Part shown: positions 25,611 to 36,619 of the stretch, piece by piece
How positions within the stretch are numbered: the first letter of the stretch is position 1
How the letters are laid out: every line of letters starts with the position of its first letter
Assembly (NCBI GenBank): GCA_023846275.1
Contig: JAIUJO010000084.1
Location: forward strand, 1,039,487-1,103,486
DNA: 64,000 nucleotides
Reading direction: 5' to 3'
DNA from: Vanilla planifolia
Lineage: Eukaryota > Streptophyta > Magnoliopsida > Asparagales > Orchidaceae
Position numbers and translations under genes: made by a program
Notes under the pieces: generated by a model
Told to the model about the DNA's origin: nothing
The model's database searches: none
The model's input: the letters and a program-made list of their open reading frames with translations, nothing else

Positions 25611-26360
25611 TTGATAATGATGTTATTATCTCCTTATTTTACTTTTTGTTTGTCTTCCAATTTTATTTCTCCAAAATCTTTCGAGTGTTCCAAATCTAGC
25701 ACTTTGTTTTGAGGCATAATTCCATCAAACATTGATTGAGTAGATTTCTTTACAACTAAGGTTCCCTTGTCAAACGGTTTATAGGTCTAATTATTTATAA
25801 AATATCATAAAGAGATAACATCCATTAACTTTTTTTTAATCTCCAATTCTTATCTTACTTATTGATGCAACACTTCCATTCAAAAATTCAAAAGTTTTTA
25901 TATTTGTTCTTCTTGTTAATCCAAGGTACATACAAAATATTATTTATAATTAGTTTGATGATAAAGCTATTCAAACATTATGGTAAATAGAATAGCTTGA
26001 ATTTTTCAAGTATTATGGTTTGGAGATCCTATATCACCAAGAAAAAAGCAAAAGTATATAGCAATTCATAAGGAGTAAAAACGTTAATGATGTCTGGCAT
26101 AGATGAATCTCAATTAAATGTTTAAATGGATAATTAAGAGATATATGCTATATCCATAACAAATTGAAGGAACTTTACTATTTACCATCATGGCATATTG
26201 ACAGCAAGAAGTTGTTGTCCTAAAACAACATAATGATGTGTGCAAGATTAAAACCAAAATATTTGTGAATTTGAAAATAAGATTCGCAACCACAAAAACT
26301 CAATTTCACTTATTAAGGAAACATTTTTGATAAAACAATAAGTCAAATATATGTTGATTA
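24960..26360 (-). repeat. Tandem duplication of ~745 bp in copia pol
   Basis: Landmarks repeat in order with a constant shift: GAGTAGATT at about 24,993 and 25,738; AGGTCTA at about 25,037 and 25,782; GAGATAAATGCTATATC and GAGATATATGCTATATC; TGTTGTCCTAAA; and AATAAGTCAAATATATGTTGAT near 25,590 and 26,336. On the minus strand the second unit also reads KPFDKGTLVVKKSTQ (family NKRTLVVEEST), so the duplicated piece is the integrase C-terminal region. Confidence 0.72.
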
Positions 26361-26399
26361 ATAGTATGGCTTATGTGGTTTGGAATAAACTATTATATT

Positions 26400-27714
26400 A
26401 CATAAGGCTTCCAAACTTTTATCATACTCTTAAAAATGGTTTCTTGATCCATGTGATACTCAACTATTATCTAACACAACATTTTTGGCTCAAAAAAAGT
26501 CAATGAAAGAGAATATTTAAACCTTTTAAGAATATGTTAAGATTATGAAAATTAAGTTTTTAAGGCAACAAGAAATAGTATTTCACTTTTAATTAATTTT
26601 CTTATAACAACAATTATTAGTCGAGCATAGAGATGATGCCAACCCAATATTATATAATGCAATGTATTAATAATCATTATATTTCTCTGAACAAACAACA
26701 AACCGTAATTGATATATATATGATATTATATTCTATTTAGAAGATCTAAATAATCGAAACATGAATTCAAAAGTGTTAGATTTAATTCACGAAATGTACG
26801 ATAAGAAATTAAGGCTTTTAACAATAGGATCATGTATTTTGAATGGAAAAACCTATCAAATGCATTACAATGTTTGGAAAAATAGAATAACTAATGACAA
26901 GACATTTTGTGCTTCCATAGATTTTTTTGAAATAAATGCTCCTATAACTTACAAGATAATTGTCATTATCATTGCTGTTGTATGTCATGTATTTTTTCTT
27001 TCAGTCTTAATAAAACTTTTTGCTATTGGTACTTTTATATGTAAATGTGATCAAAGCAACATGGTGGTGCATCCTAAATTATTTTAGAAGGAAATCACAA
27101 TGGGATTCTTAACAAGAGAAATAAAAACAATAAGGAAAAAGAGCATTTTATGGACAAATCATATTAACTAGTAGCTACTTGGAAAGTAAAAGAAGAGATG
27201 CTTTGGAGTCATCCCAACATTTTTTAAATTTGAATGATTAAATTCTTATATGGAGGAATGTTTACGAAAAATCCAAAAGCCTTTAATATTTATTTAATGT
27301 CTGTTGAAATAGTGTAAGTGTATTTTAAAATTAATTTTGAAATTTCATGAAAAGAATTTACATATGAATATTTTGGTATAAGATCATAAATACAATTATT
27401 TAAAAGAACTAATAATATGAAGGGGAAGTCAAATATCAAAGAAAAAATGAAAAGAAACCCCAAATAATTATTTTTCATAAATTGGAAGAGGTTATGCATA
27501 AAAAAAGAGCAAAGCATATCAAAAATAGAACTAATTTAATTATAAGTGAATTTTTAAAGAAAAATAACATAAGTACCAATCTAGAAACATATGAATTTTT
27601 TACTTCAATAAATAGTTCTTGAAATAGTCTTTATGAAATATGTCAAAAGCTTTTTTTATGTCATTTGCACGTAAAAAGTTTATGAAATACAAATCTTTAT
27701 AAGTTTTTTATTCC
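26400..27714. other. Rest of the right-arm-specific block; unassigned 108-codon ORF
   Basis: This completes the 24,375-27,714 block that the left arm lacks. It holds the longest open frame of the window (26,761-27,087, plus strand, 108 codons), with a polar first half and a hydrophobic stretch at about residues 62-92. I recognise no family. An ORF of this length is compatible with chance in DNA this AT-rich, so I do not call it a gene. The minus strand may hold further eroded copia sequence, but no motif is convincing. Confidence 0.3.
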
Positions 27715-28236
27715 AAAGGTTATGTGACAAAAAATTTAATGTACTAAGAGAGGAGAATATGAAGAGGAACAAAATCAATAAGAAAGACATTATAGGTAAG
27801 ACTGAAATAGAAAATTATTATCATGGTTAGAAAGATATGTGAGAAAGTGAGATGAAAGGAGCTATAACTTGTAATCAATGAGTTGACATTCTATTTTATA
27901 ACAAAACTATAAAGCTTTTCAAAGTTGATGCATATCTCGTTAGTCTTTGAAGCTTACTGAACACTTCATGTTATTTTTGGGGACCATTAATTGACCATAT
28001 TCAAAAGTGTTAGGCCTGATCACTAAAACTAAACCTAAATAACACTAAACAAATCCATTAGAATAAAAAGTTAAACCTTTATAGCTTGACTAATCCAATA
28101 GAAGAGTAACTTAACAATCCCTTCCTTTTGATTAATATAAGTTATTAATTCTAGTTAAAAATATATTAAGCAAAAAACATATATTATTTGTTTAAGTAGT
28201 AAAAAAATGAAACATTTTTGCTCTCACTTAATTTAT

Positions 28237-28247
28237 GCTCTCCCTTA
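28237..28247 (-). promoter_or_regulatory. Polypurine tract of copia-1 (right)
   Basis: On the minus strand it reads TAAGGGAGAGC immediately before the 3' LTR start, identical in this core to the tract at 9,788-9,800. Confidence 0.65.
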
Positions 28248-28379
28248 CTACATGTTCCTTCTCACTTATCTAAATCATGATAATTCTCCCATTTTAATAC
28301 TATGAAAAGGGAGGTATAATTTATAAAAATTTTACTACACGTAATTGTTGTGTTATGATTTGAAATTGATTGGTTTGAA

Positions 28380-29760
28380 GGAATTTTTTAAATATGTCTA
28401 CCAATTTTTTTTAATAGGAACATATGTGAATTGTACTAAGCTTGTAGCTACTTGATCACTAATAAATTGGTATCTTACAATATGTGGTTGGTACTGAACT
28501 GATGAACATAGTTCTTTGCTAAATCAAAGGAATTAGTATTATCAATTCTAGTAGGACTATGCAATACATCTAAGACTTAATCTTCAAATTATTGTCTCAA
28601 ACCTAACACTTGAGCTAGAAAACATTTGGTCACTGCATACTCGATTTATGGGGTCAATATGGCTTTTAATTTTTTTCTTCTTTCTTTAAAAGGAAATTAA
28701 AATATTTCCTAGTAATTAACACGTATGTTATGTTCTTTCTTATCTACCTTCGATCTTACAATGTCTAAATCTTTAAAATTTATAAGATATCATGAATGGA
28801 CATTTTTAAGATTCCTTAAAACTATGTTCATTATACTTTCTATACAATTAAGGATTAATTTACTCACCTTTAAAAGGCTTTCGTTGGGATTTTATTGGAA
28901 TCTGGCACATAAGTGAACACTAAATAAGATGTTTGGTCTATTAATCTTAAAATATAGTAAAGATCTAACACATTCTTTATACAGTTTTTATCAATGTGTT
29001 TCTCAATTTTATCTAAATCTAAATACACTGATTGATTCATTAGAATCTTCTTATGTTTGATATTTTCAAATCGAAACATCTAGAATAAATTTTTTAAATA
29101 CTTAGTTTATAAAATATAAATCTCAACTTTTAGTTGCATAATTTGCAATGCAAAGAAGAAATTCATCTCACCCATTATACTTATCTCAAACTCTCATGTG
29201 ATTAAATCACTAAGTCCCCTAAACATTTTTTCATTTGTGCTTAAAAAACTTTCGTCATTAACATAAAATGGTAGAAGCAGGAGATTTTAAGAAAAATGTG
29301 TTATCCATTTTTCCTTTCCTAAAATCACTATCAATGAGATGATTACTAAATCTATGACATCATGAATGAGGAGCTTAAGTCAATATAATGCCTTCTTAAG
29401 CTTATATACATAATCATCATATGTATGGGTCTCAAAACTTGGGGGTTTTTCAACAAATATATCTTCTTTTATTAGTTGTGTTAAAATTGATATTTTGTAT
29501 GAATTAGAAATAATAAAAATCTTTTATGACATGAATATGCTTAGAGAAGTCTAATGACCTCTAGTCTTTTTACTAATATAAATGATTCCACAAAATATTT
29601 ACTTTCAACTTCTCTATAACTGTTACAACAGGCCTACCTTTGTTTCTAGTGATCACTCCATTTTTATCTAATTTATATTTAACTATCCATTTGGTTCGAA
29701 TCACTTATTTATCTCTAAGCCTAAGAACAAGTTCCTACACTTGGTTTCTCTCAAATTAAT
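28380..29760 (-). pseudogene. Copia-1 pol: RT and RNase H (right), broken
   Basis: Minus-strand equivalent of 8,280-9,715. The RT start is TKWIVKYKLDKNGVITRNKG (about 29,640-29,700; family TKWVFRNKLDENG.V.RNKA), followed by the region VKRLEVIRLL near 29,540-29,560. The connection region is a 69-codon open stretch (28,870-29,079) with KKILMNQSVYLDLDKIEKHIDK, which matches LLNQSLYLHLDRIKKHIDK of the left copy, after which the frame shifts. The C-terminus near 28,385-28,435 reads FTYVPIKKN then DIFKKFL (family DIFTKPL). Multiple stops are present. Confidence 0.75.
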
Positions 29761-29799
29761 TTAACTCTTCTTTGGTTACATAAACCAAATAGTAAACTT

Positions 29800-30830
29800 T
29801 ATGGGCTTCTTCTCGAAATACTCGTTTTGTGAATGATACAAATACACTATGATTAATGTCTCTTATAAAGGCTCCAAACCTAACTCCATTAAATTCTCCT
29901 ATAATTTATTTTATTTAATGTGAATCTTGGATTTTGAGTATCCTTGTTGTAAACTTTATACGTTTTCCCAAACGAAGAGTGTCCTATGCAATATCTAGCC
30001 ATACCTCTCTGTCAAACTTGTTCAACTTGATTCTTTCATTATTAAGAATGATGCTTTTATATCCAAGAACATGAAAGGAGCTAATATTCAATTTCTTATT
30101 TTTAAATAACTCTTAAATAGATTTTCTTAAAAAATTTTCTTAAATTAATTCTATTTATTGTATAACAAGTTTTATTAATTTTGTTGTCCCAAATATGTTT
30201 TAGTACGTTGTATTCGATTAACATAATTCTATCCATCTCTACTAAGGTCTTATTTTTTTTTACAATGTGATTTTGTTAATGTGAATAAGGACATGTAATT
30301 TGATGTCTCCATTTTTAAACTTGTTACTATTATCACATTGAATACAACTAAATTTGAGATAGCTTTTCTCTTCTATCTCTTTTATCAAATTAAGAAAGAT
30401 TTCAAATTTCTTACTCTTTTGCTTAACAAATACAACCTAATCAAATCAAGAAGAATCATTAATAATCACAATTCTATTTTTTCTCCTAAACTCTAGGGTT
30501 GTTGGTCTAAAAAAGTCTAAATAAACTATTCCTAAAGGTCTACTAGCAGTTAAATCATTTTTAGATTTAAAAAAAATATTTAACTTTTCCTTCTTTTTTT
30601 GTACAAATCATACATTTTTCAACTAGTTTTGATTGGCTTAAGAAGAACTATAACTACATCTAGCTTGCTTTTTTTCTTTAATGTAGAATATCTTATGTGA
30701 CCAATTCTGATTATCATCTTCTTAGACTTGTCTTCAAGTGTTACCTATCTATTTAGACAATGTTTAATTAGATAAATTTGGGTAGGTCTATAGTCCTGTA
30801 TCTTGAGCGTCTATTTCAAACTTTGAAGTG
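29800..30830 (-). pseudogene. Copia-1 pol: protease and integrase (right), broken
   Basis: The minus strand preserves a better integrase core than the left copy. RPLGIVYLDFFRPTTLEF (about 30,490-30,545) corresponds to the family's RPLELLHLDLFGP. NRIVIINDSS corresponds to the VDDYSR site and carries the second Asp region. FVKQKSKKFEIFLNLIKEI follows, then CIQCDN with KFKNGDIKLH, matching the family's IRSDHGGEFEN.xF. The protease end near 30,640-30,760 (TLEDKSKKMIIRIGH, then YSTLKKKSKLDVV) pairs with 7,380-7,460. The WxLDSGC motif itself is damaged. Stops prevent expression. Confidence 0.75.
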
Positions 30831-31639
30831 CTAGATTTTGATTTTTTATTTCTATGTATAATTACATAAATTATAAAATTTTTATTAAATATTCATAAAA
30901 TGTAACATTTATTTTTCTTATTTCTATGCATAATTCCAATGTGTATTACTTTTAAATTATGAATGTCTTAGAATGCTATATCTCTATAGAATTATTATGA
31001 AGAAAACTAATTTAGATTCTATGTTCTCTAACCTTAGTATCCCAAACAAGCTTAGCATAGTAATTTGAAACAAAGTTTTGAACTAAAAATATTTTTCCTA
31101 ATTTTACAATCTTTAAAAGCATGACCTTTTCCACAACTATAAAAGTATGTAATATTTGAATATGAGGCATATTAATAAAAACATATATTTATGGTTAGAA
31201 AAATAATCATCTTATGAAACATTAGAAAATTTTACATGTTGAATAGAATAATTTTTTTTTAAATATCATAATTTCTTTTTTCAAAGAAGTATTCTCAATT
31301 ATCAAGGAACCTTTTTCATCACATAATTCATTTGCATTCTCTTTTCATAAAAAAATAAAAATAATTATTTGTTTCTTTTTAAAACATTTTTTTATGTTTT
31401 ATGTATAAATGTTAAAGAAGTTAAAACACTAATAATTTCTATGTAATTATTTTCAAAAACTACACAAGGCTAAGAGCTTATCTTAATCTTTTATTCTTCA
31501 CTCCATGTACTTGATTCATCATCATTTGCTATGAAGCATGTTATTCCTTCATCCTTAATACTTGAAGTTGTCGACTCTAATTCTTCTTAAGCAGCCACGA
31601 AGCTTGAAAACCTTTCTTTTTTTAATTATCTTCTTTGTC

Positions 31640-32470
31640 TCTTTCTTTTTTTGGTATATTTGAGTTGTGGATAATTTGGTATAGTATGGCTAATTTGTCC
31701 ACAATCATAGAATCTTAGTGTCTTCATCTCCTCCCTTCTCCTTTTTTTGTATAAAACTTTTTGTCAAATTTTTATCTAAAACCTTAACATGAAAGTTTAC
31801 CTTTTTGTTAAAGTCCATAGAAAAGATTGATATTACACCTATATTATCTTTGTTATCCTTAAAATATAAAGGTTCCTTGAAACATGCTACAAGCGTTCTT
31901 GGCAATGGAGGCCTCCTTTTTAACTCTTCTATTCCTTTCAATCTTTTTTGTTAATAATTCTCAAAGTAACTCATCCAATATGAGTTTGTTATGTGTTTGG
32001 CTACCATTGTTGTTGTTACAAGAGGATTATACACATTGGATAGAATCTTTGCTATTTTTCTTACAATATCTACATTTGGAAGCACTTTCTAAGATTTTAT
32101 AATCTATTAATAATATTGGCAAATCATATAAACATCTTATTTATAGTTTATCTCAAATTTATATCTTGGAATCATGTGTAAGAAGTTTTATCTTTATCTT
32201 TTTAACTTACAAAGTACCTTCATATGTTAATTCTAAATTTGTTCATACTTCAAGTGTGATAGAAAAATTCATGACTTGATTAAATTCACTTGGAGATATG
32301 CAATGATAAAGATAGATGAGTGTTATGGCACTTAAATATATTATTCTCCTTTGATCACTAGTAAGTAAACTAAATAACTTGATTTCTTTTGTACATGAAT
32401 CTTTAAGGAAATGATATAATTTTGTAAGCACTTTCTAATGTCCTAAGACAATTGATTGGAAAAAACCTCT
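31640..32470 (-). pseudogene. Copia-1 gag (right), broken
   Basis: Two open stretches cover most of gag. Positions 32,243-32,431 (62 codons) contain TKLYHFLKDSC, TSDQRR and ISPSEFNQVMNF, the N-terminal part of the UBN2 domain. Positions 31,705-31,941 (78 codons) contain EELKRRPPLP and the linker up to the zinc knuckle. Between them LELTYEGT (about 32,210-32,235) matches LEVTYEGT on the left. The knuckle itself (about 31,668-31,720) reads RFYDCGQISHTIPNY: the first Cys has become Phe and the last Cys Tyr, so it could not bind zinc. Confidence 0.78.
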
Positions 32471-32979
32471 AAATCTATCTCTCAAATATTAATAAAATTT
32501 ATCTTTAAATAATGACAGAATGATTGAAGAGGACCTTCATGTAGCGGTGGACGAAAATTAGTCATAAGTGATGACATATTAAATACTAAATTTAAAAAGA
32601 ATATTAATAAACACATATTTTATGAAGCACACAAAAATGGTAAGGCATAAATTAAACTTATTTCATAATAAAAATAATAATTAAGAAATCATAACAAATA
32701 ATTAAATCATACTTGATGGTTCACCCAAGTGATTTGACTCATAATTTCTTATAGGGAAACCTCTTTGATACTAATTAAAAATAATAAGTATACAAATCCA
32801 ACATGAGTGGGTGACTTATGAGTTTTAAAATACTTTTTTGTTTTTTAGATTTTTTCCCTTTTTTAAAATTTTTTTATAAAAAAAATTTTATGTTTATGAA
32901 AAATCTTTTTTATATATGTTATTTTTAATTTTTATGATTAAAAAATAAATAAAATAGTATAATGAAATTTTTAAATTGT

Positions 32980-33869
32980 TTGCATCAATTCAGATTCTAC
33001 TTCCATCAACAACTAGTGTCAAAAAATTCATCACTAATAAAAAGTTTAAAACTTGATTTTTCGTACGACTCACATCCAACCTTCTAGCTTTTATGGGCTT
33101 AAATATAATACAAGTTTTTACAAGCTTAACACCAACTTGGTTTTTTATGACATCAAACTGAACTGAAGCTTTACAAATGCTAAGCCACCCAACCCAAAAG
33201 AAAATGTAAAAATGTATGAAGAAGGAAAAATTGTGATATATTTTATAACTTTCAATGCTTGTTGATTATTAGAAGATTGCATGACAAGCTTAAAATTACT
33301 ATGACACATAGGAAATTTATAGCTTAGAAGTAATAAGATTAATAAAAGAATTTTACATTTTGTGAAGAACTAAGTTGTAGTTGCTACCAAGAGATTTTAT
33401 GATAATAGAATGTCATGCTATGCTTTGTTGAGCTCTGAAATGTTGGTTCATCTTTATTAGTTATTTTATGAATAATTGTTAGCTTTATAAAGAAAAAGTT
33501 TGATCAAAGTTATTAGAAAGTTAACAGAAAGTTTTTCCAAATAATGCTTCAAAGTAGCTTAAAAATGTCTTCTAAACAACTTAAAATATTTCTTTGGACT
33601 TGTTTACATAAAGGATCAAATAATGACAAAGGAATTAGTCATTAGGTGGGATCAACCAGCATCAATGGATCTTATTACAGAGGTTCTTAACTATTAGCTT
33701 TTATATTATAAAAGGTGATTAGTTCTATATGATTGGAATAAGATGAATTAGATCTAGGCCATTCAATCAAGTAAGATGAGATCTGGATGATTCAATTCAT
33801 CATTTACAAAGGCAAAAAAGATCTTAGCTATAGGATACAAATGTGGAAAGTGTTGGGCCATCTAATTCA
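32980..33869 (-). repeat. 5' LTR of copia-1 (right)
   Basis: Reverse-complement partner of 4,374-5,290. Both share the start, the block with CATTCTATTATC and GTAGTTGCTACC/CAACTACGATG, and the U5-like stretch that here reads GATGGAAGTAGAATC on the minus strand (about 32,990-33,010). The flank outside it (33,870-34,430) still pairs with 3,870-4,373, showing that the duplication boundary lies beyond the element. Confidence 0.65.
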
Positions 33870-34430
33870 CTAAAATATTATTTGAAAAAGTAGAAACAAT
33901 CAAAGCAATCCAATGAAGTCAGAGTGATCTTTGTCATTGAAGTTTGAGCCAAGGTCAAGTGCTTATAGTGGATGAAACATTACAATCTAATAAAAAATTG
34001 AATAGTAAAAAATAACACATGCTTTTGGTGTTATGTAGTTTGACTAACGTTACTCTCATATTGTCAAAAAGAAAAGTAGTTTTCGCCTTATTGTACCTTT
34101 TGTGGGTGCATATTGCAAGTGTGCTTGGGATTTCATCACCTAGGCCACTCATATGCTTATAAGTAATTTTATGATTATGGTTCTAAATTTACCCTCATCT
34201 ATATATTTAATTGGAGCTCAACTTTAATGAATCCTCTATCTTATCTCAATCAAGTTCATTAATGCACCTCTAACCAATTTTTTGGACCTAACTAGGCTTG
34301 TCTTTAGCTAGTCTCCCAACACGATGCCTCCAAGCACAGTTAGACTTAGTCACTTGTGTGCTTTGTACTTGGCGAGCTTAGGGTGATGCTTATTTTTCTT
34401 ATTTAAGAAAATTTAATAAAACTTAATAAA

Positions 34431-36536
34431 ATTTATTAGATAGATTTAATAAAAAGGTAGTGGGTGAATTTTTTTTGTTTCTTACAAAAATTTTTTAAGA
34501 AAATGTTTAAAAACATTTGTGATATGCTTAAACATATATCTAAAAGTAATTTTGTGAAAATTTTAATTTTCAGTTAAAATATGTTAATTTTATTTAATAA
34601 TAAATTTTTAAGGAAATTGTGTAAGAGGAAGGTCAACAAAAATTTTAGATTATACTTAAGCATTGTTTAAGTTATTCAGCCTAAAATCAATTCTACATCC
34701 ACTCTTAGAAAAACAAGGAATAAAAATATAACCTATGTAAGCCTTTTTTCAAAAAAATGTGTATGCAAAACTCTCACAATAACTAAATAAAAAACATGGC
34801 CTATAAAGGCCTTATAATGAAGTAAGATTTGAAAGAAGAGGAAAGAAAAGTAGCAATTAAAATCTATCTAAAGCAATTCCTATGCTTGACGAATGCCCAA
34901 CACTACACAAGCATTTTATTTTCCAAAAGAAAAAAGGAAATGAGAGCTATGTTGTTTTTAAGAAGGAAGGTCAAATTGGTGAACAAGGACACAACGTACA
35001 GCGGAAACAATGAGCACTTGCCATTAATGGCTTTAATGTCATTATTTAAAATGTTTTTTTGAATTTTGAAAAAATTCATCAATTTATTTTGATCAATAAT
35101 TACCTAAATTATAAACATTTCTTAATGGCTAAAAGTATTTAACAAACGATCCATTTGTCGTTTTTAATAAACAGTTGTTTTTAATAAACAGATGTTTTTA
35201 AATTAAAAACTTAATATTATTTAAAAAATTTTATAATAACTAGTAAATATTGATCGAAATAGTGATTTCATAGGAGCGACATGATTAAAATAATCTTTGA
35301 ACATTTGATTGTGAAAATTGTAGAAATGGCTAATTAAGAAGAAACTATTTTTGTTTAGAAATTTTGATTTCATATGAATGTCTAATTTTGAATTATGAAA
35401 TAATGAATAGATTGAATTTTACTTGTCAATTAAATGAGGGCCATGTAATTGTTTGATTGAGAGATTAGACATTAGTCGAATTATCGCATAAAAAAGGCAA
35501 TTGTGGAAATGATCATTCGATTGTAAAATGACATGATTAGATAGCTCACATCACTTTGGTAATTTATATGTTAGGTATGAGAAAAAAGCTTTTACTTTTT
35601 GTCCGAAATGATGTATTTGCTCTTATTTATTTTCCTCATAAGGAGCTTTTTTGCTTCAAAATTAGTTTGAATTCTCAATTAGTGTTATCAAGTTTATTCA
35701 TGACTTAGTCACTACACCTCCAATAACATGATTAATTGATTTATGAATGCAGCAAGTAGTGCCTTGATTCAAAATACTTTCATCTATATTCAGGAGTGAT
35801 GCCTCAATCTTATTATTGTAGCGAACTAGTTTGACATTAATGCTCCATGCTTAAAAATTCTTACATTGGTTTTGAATAGTGAATTTTAGCTGAATTAATT
35901 TTTTTATTTTTTAAATATAATTAATTCTTATAGAAACAAAAATTGACAAAAGTAACAAAAATTATTCTTAAGATGATCGATATTATTATCAAAGATACTA
36001 AAAATTAAAATATTTTTTAAGTTGATTAATTTAAATTTAAATTTTATTTTAATAGCTTGCACAGATGATTTAATTTTTATAGCCTACGACTTCAGCCAAA
36101 ACGATTTTCATGAGATTTGATATTTACTACTCTTCTTCTTTAACAACTTTCGTAAAGAAACACATTAGTTATCTAAAATTTATAGTTTCATACAATCAAA
36201 ATCTTTAAAAATATTTTTGCTTGTTGCTATCAAATAGAGCATCATGGTTAGGTGTCAACATCTTAAAATAAAAATTATAAAACTTCTCAACATCTTTTTG
36301 AAGGTCCTATACATCACTTATCTAGACAAAGTATATCAAAGCTTTATGATTGTGTTAAAACCTCACATAGGTTATTATTATCAAAATATTTTTGATCATC
36401 CATGACGCCATCAGGATAACAGCATTCACCAATTTATAATATAACAAAAAAATACCTTTAAAAGAAAAATAAACTTCGATTATTTATATTGTATTGATCA
36501 TATAGCTACTTTTTCTTAATAAAACATATTGAATTA
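34431..36536. other. AT-rich DNA with no recognised gene
   Basis: Outside the palindrome. The plus-strand open frame at 34,829-35,062 (77 codons) is rich in Lys and Arg, matches nothing I know, and is not called. The stretch 35,270-35,560, with several GATT and ATTG-type motifs, could be old LTR sequence, but it lacks defined ends. Confidence 0.35.
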
Positions 36537-36615
36537 TACACACACATATACACCCACATATACACACACACACATACACACACAAACACACACACACAAA
36601 CATAATCATACACAC
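36537..36615. repeat. CA/TA microsatellite
   Basis: A run dominated by (CA)n with TA interruptions: ACACACACATATACACCC, then several ACACACACA tracts. It creates a spurious Thr/His-rich open frame on the plus strand. Confidence 0.9.
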
Positions 36616-36619
36616 TCTC

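Larger units (their letters stand above)
28236..33869 (-). mobile_element. Degenerate Ty1/copia LTR retrotransposon (copia-1, right copy)
   Basis: The inverted partner of 4,374-10,310. The 5' LTR starts at 33,869 (minus strand: TGAATTAGATGGCCCAACAC, against TGAATTAATTGGCCCAACAC on the left). The 3' LTR starts at 28,235 as TAAATTAAG, the TG having become TA. The length between LTR starts is 5.63 kb against 5.43 kb on the left. Gag, protease, integrase, RT and RNase H pieces follow in the same order. Different domains survive in the two copies, for example a cleaner integrase here and a cleaner RNase H on the left. Confidence 0.85.
19975..34430 (-). repeat. Right arm of the ~30-kb imperfect palindrome
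   Basis: Reverse complement of the left arm. It keeps the same order: non-coding DNA next to the spacer, copia-2 pol, copia-1 with its LTRs, and then the outer flank ending in AGCTTAGGGTGATGCTTATT at about 34,377-34,396. Compared with the left arm it lacks about 2.5 kb and 1.7 kb (partners of 11,662-14,165 and 14,345-16,080). It has about 0.58 kb (22,085-22,660) and 3.3 kb (24,375-27,714) extra, and contains one local tandem duplication not seen on the left. Confidence 0.88.

Noticed and set aside
25469..25699. Plus-strand ORF containing QIYVDNDVI, resembling the YVDD motif of reverse transcriptase
   Set aside because: Copia pol in this block runs on the minus strand, and the plus-strand neighbours of this motif do not match RT. 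Treated as coincidence.
26761..27087. 108-codon ORF with a hydrophobic C-terminal half, a candidate small membrane protein
   Set aside because: It is the longest ORF of the window, but within the range expected by chance in very AT-rich DNA. It has no known family and lies in a block absent from the mirrored arm.
3870..34430. The whole palindrome as one transposon with giant terminal inverted repeats
   Set aside because: No transposase, no sharp terminal motif and no target-site duplication are visible at the outer edges. Similarity fades gradually, which fits a segmental inverted duplication better.
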